Positions 17,137-25,660 of a stretch of DNA of 64,000 nucleotides are shown in pieces. The notes under the pieces are model-generated. The model was not told the origin of the DNA. It searched no databases and worked only from the letters and a program-made list of their open reading frames with translations. Every line of letters starts with the position of its first letter. Position 1 is the stretch's first letter. The stretch is from Vibrio aerogenes (lineage in GTDB: Bacteria; Pseudomonadota; Gammaproteobacteria; Enterobacterales; Vibrionaceae). The stretch spans positions 1,922,001 through 1,986,000 of the forward strand of contig NZ_AP024861.1 of assembly GCF_024346755.1 (NCBI RefSeq), in the 5' to 3' direction. The translations under genes were made by a program, and so were the position numbers.

Positions 17137-17216
17137 GTGAGTGTCTGTCCCGATAAAGATAATGTCGTCTGTCCCGTCATCTTCACCGTCATCTTCATGA
17201 GTGCCTGTCCCGATAA
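17137..17216 (+). repeat. Three REP-like repeats in the ATPase break
   Basis: Copies at 17137-17156 (GTGAGTGTCTGTCCCGATAA), 17164-17180 (GTCGTCTGTCCCGTCAT) and 17198-17216 (TGAGTGCCTGTCCCGATAA). On the minus strand they stay open in the ATPase frame (encoding GTDTH and GTGTH). They sit more than 8 kb from the nearest RAYT gene, consistent with movement in trans. Confidence 0.75.
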
Positions 17217-17250
17217 CGCGGTTTCCGGTGGCCGCCTCTTCTGCCGCTTT

Positions 17251-18402
17251 CTAAATCAAAGCCTGCCAGCCTTTCGCCCGTTGTTGTGTGGTTGTTTGCA
17301 GGTAAAAACGTTGCACCGGATAACATCGGATGGTGTGTACAAACCAGGACGATGTGGTCGCCTCAGTGCCTAAAGATAAGCCTGATGGTTGTCCGCTTGT
17401 ATGCGGGGCTGCGCTCTGATCGCAAAACAGCAGGATCTGTGGTGATGCGATCAGCCATCCGGCCAACACTCTCAAGGCTTCAGAGGTGTCACAGTCTTCA
17501 GCCAGTGTCGGCCAGTAAAGCGCTTGTGTGGCGGCCAGAGTACTGAGCCGGGCAGCCAGCAGTGCCTGACGAATCATGGGAGTCGCCTGATGATATTCCT
17601 GCACCCCATGCAGCCGCCACAACACGGTTTCATCATCTTGTGAAGCCGATGACTGGAGCAAGGCCTGAATAAACGCGCTTTTTTCGCGGTAGTCCTGCGC
17701 TTCAGCATGGATCACATTGATGCCCGCTGACGGCATGCTGAATTGGTGCTGATACACCACGCTTGCAGCCGGGCCGGACAGACACGCTGCCCGGCTGAGC
17801 CAGGCCTGAGAGGTCTCATATGCCGTTGATTGGGAATAGGCCCGGTTCATCAGGGCAAGTAACGCCCCGGCGACATTCAGCGGTTGATGCAGTGGATTCT
17901 CCGGATCCTGCCCAATCAGCAGGCCATGTTGTATCAGCGGACAGTCCGGCAGGACCAGATTGACCCGGTTTGAGGGAAAATCATCGCCCTGCGTTGCCGG
18001 AATCAGCGATAATGCCCGTTCAGCGCTGATTCCCGGACCTTGCTCGTACCAGCTTAATCCCGAATAAACCGCCAAGAGATCCGGTTCCAGCTGAAACAGA
18101 AAGACCACGGCCAGTAACGCAGCTTCCGCATCTTTCAGTGAGAAGTGCCGGATCAGCAATTTCCAGTGGGGTGTCTGTAATAAACCTTCCAGTGCGTTGA
18201 GCTGATAGGTCTGCGCGGCGGTGATTTGAGCAGCATCGCTTTGTTCCGACAGCACCAGACCAAGCTGATACAGTGCTGCGGCAAGCTGTTGTTCCGACTG
18301 TTTCAGTTCTGACCATTCCGGTTCAGACCATGCCAGTGTATGCCATGAGCGCTCGTCACTGTCCGGGGCTGCGGAGACTGAGCATGTTTTTGGGTCAGAC
18401 AT
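17251..18402 (-). CDS. Afp15-type ATPase, N-terminal (non-catalytic) part
   Basis: A 383-aa protein without Walker motifs. The pattern LLIRHFSLKDAEAALLAVVF (about 84-103), then LEPDLLAVYSGL, then LPDCPLIQHGLL and NPLHQPLNVAGALLALM, is that of the N-terminal half of eCIS AAA ATPases; the region LWRLHGVQEYHQATPMIRQA to LASPQILLFCD (about 265-325) looks like a degenerate AAA domain. It ends in TAG at 17251-17253, in frame with the catalytic half that follows, so both were probably one gene. Its start overlaps the lysozyme stop by 8 bp, as expected for operon coupling. The two halves might still associate as separate chains. Confidence 0.75.
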   Translation of the reverse strand: MSDPKTCSVSAAPDSDERSWHTLAWSEPEWSELKQSEQQLAAALYQLGLVLSEQSDAAQITAAQTYQLNALEGLLQTPHWKLLIRHFSLKDAEAALLAVVFLFQLEPDLLAVYSGLSWYEQGPGISAERALSLIPATQGDDFPSNRVNLVLPDCPLIQHGLLIGQDPENPLHQPLNVAGALLALMNRAYSQSTAYETSQAWLSRAACLSGPAASVVYQHQFSMPSAGINVIHAEAQDYREKSAFIQALLQSSASQDDETVLWRLHGVQEYHQATPMIRQALLAARLSTLAATQALYWPTLAEDCDTSEALRVLAGWLIASPQILLFCDQSAAPHTSGQPSGLSLGTEATTSSWFVHTIRCYPVQRFYLQTTTQQRAKGWQALI

Positions 18403-18829
18403 CGGTATTGCCCTGTAACAGCTGAATCAGGTCTTCAGCCCGTTTTCCGACCTGAGCAGCCCAGCGTGAATCGCGCATTTCAGTGGCGGCCTGCGCCGTG
18501 TCTCCGGCTTCCAGCGCAGCTAACATCCGTTTAAACTTCAGCAGTCCCCCCATGCCGAGGTTAAACGCCATGTTCATCAGCACAATCTGCTGACATTCCG
18601 GTAATGCCTGACACCATGGCAATGCGTCATTCACCTGTTGATACACAGACTGTAAGTCATGCTCCAGTAACAGCATGGCTTCTGCTTCGGAAATTCCGGC
18701 GTCATCTAAGTTCCGGCCAACGCCAATGGTGAGTTTGCCGGCAGTACAGCGATATGGCTGTAAGCGAAGGCCTTCGTGACGGATCAGGAGTTCCCGGTGA
18801 TATTGAATCGCTTGTTCGGTGAGCTTCAT
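18395..18829 (-). CDS. T4-type lysozyme (glycoside hydrolase family 24)
   Basis: A 144-aa muramidase that cleaves peptidoglycan. The GH24 catalytic spacing is visible as E19 (RHEGLRLQPY), eight residues to C28, five residues to T34 (GKLTIGVGRN), i.e. the E-8-C/D-5-T arrangement known from phage endolysins. No signal peptide or SAR-type hydrophobic N-terminus, so it needs help to reach the wall. Start ATG overlaps the stop of the antiterminator gene (ATGA, 18826-18829). In eCIS and tailocin clusters such an enzyme releases particles by lysing the producer cell. Confidence 0.9.
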   Translation of the reverse strand: MKLTEQAIQYHRELLIRHEGLRLQPYRCTAGKLTIGVGRNLDDAGISEAEAMLLLEHDLQSVYQQVNDALPWCQALPECQQIVLMNMAFNLGMGGLLKFKRMLAALEAGDTAQAATEMRDSRWAAQVGKRAEDLIQLLQGNTDV

Positions 18830-19347
18830 CTCAGTTCCTCAGTTTTGATAATCCAGGTGGGAGGCAGTGAAACCAGCATCGATTGGTTCAGCTGGCTGAC
18901 TTCAATCGCAACTTGTTGCTTCCCTTTTATTTCAGTCAGAATGCCGCTCATCTCTTTGAGCGGCCCTTTAATGACCGTGACCTTGTCACCTTTTACATAA
19001 TGACTGGCGATTGATGTGGTTGATTCACAGGCTTTGAGCACGGTACGTATCCGGTTGATCTGCTGTTGTGGAATGGTGACGGGATAACCGCCAAAGCGCA
19101 GAAAATAAGCAAAGCCAGGCAGTGTTTTTACAAGATGTAATCCATGGATGTCGCTGCAGACAAACAGGTAAGATTTAAATAAAGGTTCATGAATAATTTT
19201 AGTGCGATCGCTCCAGTTCCGTGTTGATGCACTCAGGGGAAGAAAAGTGTCAAAGCCTCTTTCGTTGAGCCGTTGTGACAATTTCTTCTCAGCATGAGAA
19301 CGGGTATAAATGGCATACCAGTGCCGTTTCGTCTTGTCGTCATCCAT
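18826..19347 (-). CDS. RfaH/NusG-family transcription antiterminator
   Basis: A 173-aa NusG-family protein: the N-terminal domain begins HWYAIYTRSHAEKKLSQRL (9-27) with FLPL and PLFKSYLFV strands that bind the RNA polymerase clamp; the C-terminal KOW part holds YVKGDKVTVIKGPLKEMSG (about 116-134). The specialised paralogues (RfaH, UpxY; AnfA1 of the Serratia Afp cluster) let polymerase run through long operons. As the first gene of the eCIS transcript it most likely drives expression of this cluster. An ops-like motif lies 31 bases before its ATG and another before the sheath gene. Confidence 0.9.
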   Translation of the reverse strand: MDDDKTKRHWYAIYTRSHAEKKLSQRLNERGFDTFLPLSASTRNWSDRTKIIHEPLFKSYLFVCSDIHGLHLVKTLPGFAYFLRFGGYPVTIPQQQINRIRTVLKACESTTSIASHYVKGDKVTVIKGPLKEMSGILTEIKGKQQVAIEVSQLNQSMLVSLPPTWIIKTEELR

Positions 19348-19377
19348 CTGAATCTCTCTTTCTCAGAATGTCAGGCA

Positions 19378-19397
19378 GGCTCCGCCGGGTCAGTCCC
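19378..19397 (-). promoter_or_regulatory. ops-like element before the antiterminator gene
   Basis: On the minus strand GGGACTGACCCGGCGGAGCC, followed by TGCC. It matches 18 of 20 bases of 4936-4955 in the sheath leader. The GGCGGAGCCTG part is similar to the ops core GGCGGTAGNNTG, with one base deleted. A shared regulatory element is inferred; I found no third copy. Confidence 0.4.
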
Positions 19398-19512
19398 ATT
19401 GATGGCTGGTTATTCTTCTGTTCGCGTGACTACTTTGCGTTGTGTATTAAGACGGTCTGCGCTGATGTTTGTGAAAAGTGCCTGAAAAAAACGGGTAAAA
19501 AAATTGAATCGG

Positions 19513-20139
19513 TCAGCATGGAACCAGATGACGGAGCCGGGCTCTGGCGAGCTGAACTCTTTTTCTGACATTCGCTTGTGAGATCTGCATTTGTTCTGCG
19601 ATTTCGGGATAATCCATTTCCTCGATAAAACGGTGATGGATAACTTTTTGCAGCTCTGGTGAGAGACAGTGAATGGCTTGATCGAGTTGTTCCAGTAGTT
19701 TGTCGCGTTGAATCCCCTCTTCCAGTGATTCTGTGGCGGTGGATGAAAAGAAAAACTGGTTTGGACATGCGGTTGCGATATCACACAGCTGTAATTGTTT
19801 TTTTTGATCGCGCCGGATATCAATACAAATGGTATACGTGAGCTTACACAACCATGAGTAAGGATTGCGAATGGGTTCTTTGGTTTCGGTGAAATAACGG
19901 TAAGATTTTTCCCTTGCCTGTGAAAGTGCATCTTCAACCTGAGCATAATTACCATTGAGCCAGCGCAGGCAGCAATGACGCAGCCGGGATTGATACTCTG
20001 ACCACAGTGGCCAGAATGAATCGGAGGTCTTTTCCTTTTTTTTATGAATAAGTAATAACACTGTCTTTTCTCCTTGTTGTTGAGGGAAAAGACGTGAGCC
20101 ATAAAATAATGTGAATTCATGCATATAAAGACTTGCCAT
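19513..20139 (-). CDS. ECF-type RNA polymerase sigma factor of the eCIS locus
   Basis: A 208-aa sigma-70 family protein. Region 2 is seen around NPYSWLCKLTYTICIDIRRD (about 90-109), and region 4 around LSPELQKVIHHRFIEEMDYP and AEQMQISQANVRKRVQLARA near the C-terminus (helix-turn-helix). No anti-sigma gene is adjacent. It lies upstream of and in the same direction as the antiterminator-lysozyme-ATPase transcript, so it probably selects the eCIS promoters. The start is uncertain: ATG 20139 or ATG 20124 are both without a good ribosome site, and the first 35 residues are not conserved-looking. Confidence 0.85.
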   Translation of the reverse strand: MASLYMHEFTLFYGSRLFPQQQGEKTVLLLIHKKKEKTSDSFWPLWSEYQSRLRHCCLRWLNGNYAQVEDALSQAREKSYRYFTETKEPIRNPYSWLCKLTYTICIDIRRDQKKQLQLCDIATACPNQFFFSSTATESLEEGIQRDKLLEQLDQAIHCLSPELQKVIHHRFIEEMDYPEIAEQMQISQANVRKRVQLARARLRHLVPC

Positions 20140-20257
20140 TTTTTGACACAGATCTCATATATATCATGAAATAAACAGTATTTAATCGATAGAAATTAAT
20201 CTTGTTGCATATTTTGGTTGTTATTTGAACGAATGACTGTTATGGAAATGTAAAAAT

Positions 20258-20285
20258 ATCAGGCAGAAAAGAAACTCTGCCTGAT
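20258..20285 (-). terminator. Hairpin downstream of the GH3 gene
   Basis: Perfect 10-bp arms ATCAGGCAGA (20258-20267) and TCTGCCTGAT (20276-20285). On the minus strand the hairpin is followed by ATTTTTACATTT. A second hairpin, CAGGGTC/GACCCTG (20339-20356), lies directly after the GH3 stop. Together they should end transcription of the sugar gene before the sigma factor promoter region. Confidence 0.7.
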
Positions 20286-20359
20286 CCATATAAATGGAAT
20301 AATGAACGAAGGAAACCGAAAAAAGAAAATTTCATGTGCAGGGTCCGCAGACCCTGAAC

Positions 20360-22735
20360 TCAACCGGGTAATTTGTCCGTCCGGGTTTGACAAACCATGC
20401 GCCAGTTTCGCGGCAGGATGCGGGTTTCACCCGTGATTGTGACACTGTCATGGAAAACGATGTCCGTCGATGACCGGCCAATCATCAGATCAAACTCTCC
20501 CGGTTCGACAATTCGCTGATATTGATGATTGGTGAAATTGAGCATATCCACGGGCAGTGTGAAATGAACCCGCTGACTCTCCCCGGCGGACAATCTGACT
20601 TTGGCAAACCCTTTCAGCTCGCGGACCGGCCGGACCAGCGAAGCGACTTTATCTCTGACATACAGCTGTACCACTTCATCTCCGTCATATTCCCCGGTGT
20701 TCGTCAGGGTCACTGAGACTTCAATGTCACCGGTCTGCGGCACGCTGTGTTGTTTGATGTCAAAGTCACTGTAATCAAACCGGGTGTAGCTCAGGCCGAA
20801 ACCAAACGGATAGCGGGCTCCGAAATGATAGGCGATCGGTGTGCCGCCGCTTTTTAGTTTGTGATTGTAGTAGTACGGCACTGCGCCGACATTTTTGGGG
20901 AAAGAAAGGGTGAGTCTGCCGCCAGGATTGATCTTGCCACACAGGATATCCGCAATGGCTTCTGCACCTTCCTGACCGGGCGCCCAGCCGTACAGAATCG
21001 CGGCCGCCTCTTCTTCTGCCCTGCCCAGCTGATACGGTCTGCCGCCGGTGACCAGCACAACAACAGGTTTGCCGCTGTCGAGTGCAAAGTCGATGAGCGC
21101 CTGCTGAACGCCGGGGAGTTGCAGGCTGTCTGTATCTGAGCCTTCTCCGACGGTCCCGGTCTGAAATAATCCGGCCAGATCACCGACACAAACCACAGCC
21201 ACATCACAATCATCAATGACCGCTTTTGTTTTGATAATGCCGGACTGATCCTGCGATATCGGTGAGGTCATTGTTTGGGCAACAGCCAGATCGACATCGC
21301 CGGGAAATACCGGTGCATTGGCGTGTCGTTCTGTCAGGATATCACACCCTTTTTCGTATTTGACGTGGTCAAAACGGGCTTCAAGCGCTTGTTTCAGGGT
21401 CTGCACTGGTTGACCTGTCTGATCACCGGTTTTGCTGAGAATCAAATGTACCGGAAAGCTGTATCCACCGAGCAGAGCCAGTGGATCGTCAGCAGTTGCA
21501 CCAAGCACTGCCAGTTTGATCCCGGTTGATAAAGGCAGTAAATGATCATTTTTTAAAAGTACAACCGATTCGCTGGCAACCTGATAAGCCAGTGTGCGTG
21601 CCTGGGGTGTTTGCAGATTGCCTGCGGCTACGGGCTCGCAGTAAGGCTGCTCAAATAAGCCAAGCTGAAATTTCCAGCTCAGGATACGGGAGACAATTTC
21701 ATCAATTTTTTCTGGTTTGATCAGACCGGCTTCCAGTGCCTGCATGATATGCGCTGCACAGGCACTGTCCGGTAGTTCCACATCCAGCCCGGCATTGAAT
21801 GCAAGCGCAGCCGCTTCGGCTTTGTTTCCGGCAATCGCATGATGGGAATGAAGCAGCTCAACGCCGCCGTAATCCGCGACAATCAAACCGTCGAAGCCCC
21901 ATTGTTGCCGGAGAATGTCTGTCAGCAGAAAATGTGACGCATGGCAGGGCTCTCCATCGATATCATGGTAAGCGGGCATGACAGATGCGGCTTTGCCCAG
22001 TTTGACGGCCATTTCAAACGGTAGCATAAAGGTATCATTGAGCTCTTTAAATCCAAGGTGAACCGGTGCGTGGTTGCGGGCACCTTCACTGAAAGAATGG
22101 CCGACATAATGCTTGAGCGTGGCACAGACCGAACGATCACTTCCCTGAAGTCCCTGAACATAGTTTGTTGCCAGTACGCCGACCAGATACGGGTCTTCGC
22201 CCATGGTTTCTTCGGTTCTTCCCCAGCGGACATCGCGGGAAACATCCAGCACCGGTGCCAGCCCTTGCCGGGCTCCTGCTTTTCTGACCTGTTCAGAAAT
22301 AGCCCGGCCCGTTGCCTGAATCAGTGCAGGGTTCCAGGTATGACCGTAATTGAGCGATGAAGGAAATAAGGTTGCGCCTTCTGCCATCAGTCCGACCAGA
22401 CATTCCTCATGGGGTATCGCGGGAATCCCCAGCCGGGTTTCTTCGATCAGAAATTTTTGCAGCTGGTTTAATGCGGCAACCCCTTCCGCCGCTGAGACGG
22501 AATGGGTTCCCAGTGGCCGGGTGATTTGCCCGATCCCCTGACTCAGACGTTGCCTGACAGATTTCTGTGCGTCGTTTTCACCGATTTCCAGTTCGCGATC
22601 TTCATGATCGCCATTGTCTTTCAGAATCAGCCACTGCGCACCCATCTGGGCTATTTTCTCTTCAGGCGTCATCCGGGATAGCAGGTCTGCAACCCGTTCC
22701 GGGATTGATACATCGGGGTTTTTGTATTTTTCCAT
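20360..22735 (-). CDS. Glycoside hydrolase family 3 (beta-glucosidase/xylosidase)
   Basis: A 791-aa cytoplasmic-looking enzyme (no signal peptide). Domain order: GH3 N-terminal barrel (about 1-320) with the substrate-binding KHYVGHS (208-214) and the nucleophile D288 in GLIVADYGG (more often SDY or SDW in the family); GH3 C-terminal domain (about 390-600) with GEGSDTDSL; fibronectin-III-like domain near 660-750 (YTRFDYSDF, VVQLYVRDKV). It hydrolyses beta-linked oligosaccharides. The neighbours, a XylR-like regulator and a GPH symporter on the same strand, point to xylo-oligosaccharide or aryl-glycoside use; the exact sugar cannot be told from sequence. Confidence 0.9.
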   Translation of the reverse strand: MEKYKNPDVSIPERVADLLSRMTPEEKIAQMGAQWLILKDNGDHEDRELEIGENDAQKSVRQRLSQGIGQITRPLGTHSVSAAEGVAALNQLQKFLIEETRLGIPAIPHEECLVGLMAEGATLFPSSLNYGHTWNPALIQATGRAISEQVRKAGARQGLAPVLDVSRDVRWGRTEETMGEDPYLVGVLATNYVQGLQGSDRSVCATLKHYVGHSFSEGARNHAPVHLGFKELNDTFMLPFEMAVKLGKAASVMPAYHDIDGEPCHASHFLLTDILRQQWGFDGLIVADYGGVELLHSHHAIAGNKAEAAALAFNAGLDVELPDSACAAHIMQALEAGLIKPEKIDEIVSRILSWKFQLGLFEQPYCEPVAAGNLQTPQARTLAYQVASESVVLLKNDHLLPLSTGIKLAVLGATADDPLALLGGYSFPVHLILSKTGDQTGQPVQTLKQALEARFDHVKYEKGCDILTERHANAPVFPGDVDLAVAQTMTSPISQDQSGIIKTKAVIDDCDVAVVCVGDLAGLFQTGTVGEGSDTDSLQLPGVQQALIDFALDSGKPVVVLVTGGRPYQLGRAEEEAAAILYGWAPGQEGAEAIADILCGKINPGGRLTLSFPKNVGAVPYYYNHKLKSGGTPIAYHFGARYPFGFGLSYTRFDYSDFDIKQHSVPQTGDIEVSVTLTNTGEYDGDEVVQLYVRDKVASLVRPVRELKGFAKVRLSAGESQRVHFTLPVDMLNFTNHQYQRIVEPGEFDLMIGRSSTDIVFHDSVTITGETRILPRNWRMVCQTRTDKLPG

Positions 22736-22843
22736 AGTTTCACCACATCATCGATAATCGCTTGAAACCACTATGTCAGAAAGCGGGTCTGAGTTCTGAC
22801 CCGCGGTTTGTGATTACCAAATAACGACCGTGATTTACCAGAT

Positions 22844-23962
22844 TCATAATGTTTGTGACGATGATGTTTGTGATGATGATTGCTGCCGGAACTTACTGGG
22901 TGAAATCCCGACTTCTTTACTGAAAACCTGCGTCAGATAAGACTGTCCGGGATAACCACACTGACGCGCGACACTGTCTAACGTGTCTTTGGTTTCTTGC
23001 AGCAGCAACTTTGCACGCTTGAGCCGGATTTTGGTCAGATACTGATGAGCGGTCATGCCATGAATATCCAGAAATCTGGAGTCCAGTGTTTTTCTTGAGA
23101 TCCGGCAGTGATCGAGTACCTGCTTGATTTTAATGTTGGAATGAAAGTTATTTTGCATGAAAAGCTCGGCCTTACTCACCAGTTCATCGGTATTTCCGTC
23201 ATGCATTGTGGTTGCCGCTTCAAAAAAATGAGTCGGGCTGTATGTCAGGCGCAGACGCCTTTTAAAGCGGATCATTTTTATCAGGGTGTCTACACAAAAC
23301 CGGCCCAGTTCATAGGGGTTCAGATCGACAGAGCTGAGGGGTAACGGGGAGATAAGCCGTTCAGTATCATCACTGTCCGTGCCAATAATGGACACTTCAC
23401 CGGGAACATCGATACAGTGATGAGCACAGTACTGGGCAAGTTTTCGTGCTGCGCGGTCTGAAGAACAATAAACCCCGACCGGAAACTGCCTGTGCCGGAT
23501 TGCTTCAAAAATGTCCTCTGCATAATCCAGGTCTGTGCCTGAGATTAACCGTTCAAAAGCGGCTTTTCTCTCCTGTCCCCAGGGTTGCATGGCATCCTGC
23601 TCATTGGCGAAAAAGCTCACGCAGGTTAATCCGCCTTCAATGAACCGCCTGAGCGCAGCATTTGCCAGTGAGGTATTGTCGACCACAACGGATGACATCT
23701 CCCCGGAAAAATCGTGCCGGTAATGATTCGAATAGACCAGTGTTTTTGCTTCACATGTCCGGACGATCCGGCGAAATTGCCGCTTATCATAGTCAGCAAT
23801 AATATAATCCCATGATTCTCCGGCTAATTCCCGGAGTGCCGTGCCTGATTCAAGATGTAAACTGACCTTCAGTTTGGTTTCATCCAGTTTTGCCTTGATT
23901 CCCTGTAACACTTGGCGGTCAAAGTACATCATGCTATCAAGAAGTAATAAAAGCCGTTTCAT
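22844..23962 (-). CDS. XylR-like AraC-family sugar regulator
   Basis: A 372-aa regulator with an N-terminal periplasmic-binding-protein-like sugar sensor (about 1-265; MKRLLLLLDSMMYFDRQVLQ, then SIIGTDSDDTERLISPLPLS near 200) and a C-terminal AraC DNA-binding domain (LDHCRISRKTLDSRFLDIHG, then SVARQCGYPGQSYLTQVFSK). This is the architecture of E. coli XylR, which senses xylose. It sits between the GH3 and symporter genes, all minus strand, and should control both. The symporter gene ends 128 bp upstream with a terminator in between, so it may have its own promoter. Confidence 0.85.
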   Translation of the reverse strand: MKRLLLLLDSMMYFDRQVLQGIKAKLDETKLKVSLHLESGTALRELAGESWDYIIADYDKRQFRRIVRTCEAKTLVYSNHYRHDFSGEMSSVVVDNTSLANAALRRFIEGGLTCVSFFANEQDAMQPWGQERKAAFERLISGTDLDYAEDIFEAIRHRQFPVGVYCSSDRAARKLAQYCAHHCIDVPGEVSIIGTDSDDTERLISPLPLSSVDLNPYELGRFCVDTLIKMIRFKRRLRLTYSPTHFFEAATTMHDGNTDELVSKAELFMQNNFHSNIKIKQVLDHCRISRKTLDSRFLDIHGMTAHQYLTKIRLKRAKLLLQETKDTLDSVARQCGYPGQSYLTQVFSKEVGISPSKFRQQSSSQTSSSQTL

Positions 23963-24019
23963 TTTTTTATTTGCTCTTTTGTTATTATTTATCCCGTTTC
24001 ATATTATTTTCGCATAAAA

Positions 24020-24043
24020 ATACCCCATTAAGTCATGGGGTAT
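24020..24043 (-). terminator. Terminator after the GPH symporter gene
   Basis: Arms ATACCCCAT (24020-24028) and ATGGGGTAT (24035-24043). On the minus strand the hairpin is followed by TTTTATG, the form of an intrinsic terminator. Confidence 0.75.
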
Positions 24044-24090
24044 GCCTGCGGTATTTGCTCAGTATCGCGGGGAGCTTAGTCGCGGGGAGC

Positions 24091-25512
24091 CTAACTGAGT
24101 TTCGCATGGTGTGGCTGTGCGATACTTTCTCTTTCTCTTTCTCTTTCTCTTTCTGGTTCTGCCGGATTTTCTGTTTCATGCCGGCTCAGACAATGTCTGA
24201 TCTGCTGTACTTTGTCATTATCCAAATGATAGAACATCATAATAATAGCCAGAGATATAAAAATAATCCCCGGAATCACTGTAAAAAGCAGGTTAATTGC
24301 GTTCATTGCTGAATCTGTCTGCTGAGTGGCGCCACCGGTATAGCCAGCGGCGGCCAGAATCCAGCCAACAGCTGCCCCACCAATGGCAATACCCAGTTTA
24401 ATGGCAAATAAATTGGTTGAAAAAACCATGCCACTCAGAGCCCGGTTACTGCGGTATTTTTCGTAATCAACAATATCAGACATCATACTCCACAGAATCG
24501 GGGTGGTTGCCATTTGCACGAAGCCTAACAGTGCAACCAGCAGGAAAACCATCTCAATATGGTGAGGATCGACAAAAAACAGGGCACACGACAGCAAGCC
24601 TGAAATGACAATCAGAATGCGGTAGATCTGTGGTTTATTGAAGCGTCCCAGCACTGGGTCAGAAAGAATCGCACCAATGATGTTGGCGACCATTCCCGTC
24701 ACCATGAGTGCAGTAGCCAGTTCGGGCCGGCCCATGACACTCTTCACATAATACATGGTTGAAGCACCCTTGAGGACAACGCCGGTGAGCAGAACGACAT
24801 TCAGAATAAACAGCACCCGCCACTGGTCATTTTTCAGCAACAGTTTTAAGTCCTGCCATACCGACTGGTTTTGTGATTCAGTGTCCAGACAGCGTTCTTT
24901 GGTACAGGCAAAGCTGAAGAAGAACAGAACAATTGCGCCGATACCCATCACAGCCATTGCTCCCATGTATCCTTTTTGCTCGTTTCCCTGCCCGATCACA
25001 TCGACCAGCGGTAGTGCCACCATCGCAACGACAAGCCCGCCTGCGGTGCTGAGTGCAAAGCGATAAGACTGCAGCGAGGTTCTTTCCCGCGAGTCATTGG
25101 TCAGGGTATTGGCCATGGCACAGTAAGGCACGTTAATTGCGGTATACATCAGTGTCAGGAAAATATAGGACACATAGGCATAAATGATTTTTGCAGTGCT
25201 GCCTGCATCGGGTGTATAGAATGTCACCATACAGGCCAGACCAAACGGAATTGCCATCCAGAGTAAATAAGGCCGGTAGCGGCCATGTTTTGAGTGCGTC
25301 CGGTCGACGATGGCCCCCATTAACGGGTCGGTGATGGCATCAATACAACGGACCAGAAGAAACATCGTCCCCATATGTGCCGGGGACAAACCGTAGATGT
25401 CGGTGTAGAAGTAAGCCAGAAACAACATGACCGTCTGCCAGACAAAGTTGCAGCCGGTATCTCCTGCGCCATACGCTATTTTTTCTTTTACAGATAGCTT
25501 GATTGTATTCAT
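24091..25512 (-). CDS. GPH-family sugar:cation symporter
   Basis: A 473-aa twelve-helix membrane carrier of the glycoside-pentoside-hexuronide family (MelB/YicJ-like). The N-terminal AYGAGDTGCNFVWQT and the loop DPLMGAIVDRTHSKHGRYRP between helices 2 and 3 are diagnostic. It takes up glycosides or pentosides with Na+ or H+. With the GH3 enzyme and XylR-like regulator it forms a sugar-use module. The C-terminus ends in four Glu-Arg dipeptides encoded by a TTTCTC hexanucleotide run (24123-24156), a tract prone to slippage that would change length but not frame in steps of six. Confidence 0.9.
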   Translation of the reverse strand: MNTIKLSVKEKIAYGAGDTGCNFVWQTVMLFLAYFYTDIYGLSPAHMGTMFLLVRCIDAITDPLMGAIVDRTHSKHGRYRPYLLWMAIPFGLACMVTFYTPDAGSTAKIIYAYVSYIFLTLMYTAINVPYCAMANTLTNDSRERTSLQSYRFALSTAGGLVVAMVALPLVDVIGQGNEQKGYMGAMAVMGIGAIVLFFFSFACTKERCLDTESQNQSVWQDLKLLLKNDQWRVLFILNVVLLTGVVLKGASTMYYVKSVMGRPELATALMVTGMVANIIGAILSDPVLGRFNKPQIYRILIVISGLLSCALFFVDPHHIEMVFLLVALLGFVQMATTPILWSMMSDIVDYEKYRSNRALSGMVFSTNLFAIKLGIAIGGAAVGWILAAAGYTGGATQQTDSAMNAINLLFTVIPGIIFISLAIIMMFYHLDNDKVQQIRHCLSRHETENPAEPERERERERESIAQPHHAKLS

Positions 25513-25660
25513 TGCTTATCCTCCGGAGGAGTCTTCACGTGATTGGACCTGAACACTATGACGAATCAGAGAAGAAATATCTGATTACTGCTCCGCTATT
25601 ACAAAATATGAAATACGAATTACGAAATATATAATGTCGGTAAATCAATTCCTGCTGAAC

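Noticed and set aside
19410..20120. A 236-aa frame overlapping the sigma factor gene in another frame.
   Set aside because: It has no family features; the overlapping frame has clear sigma region 2 and 4 motifs.
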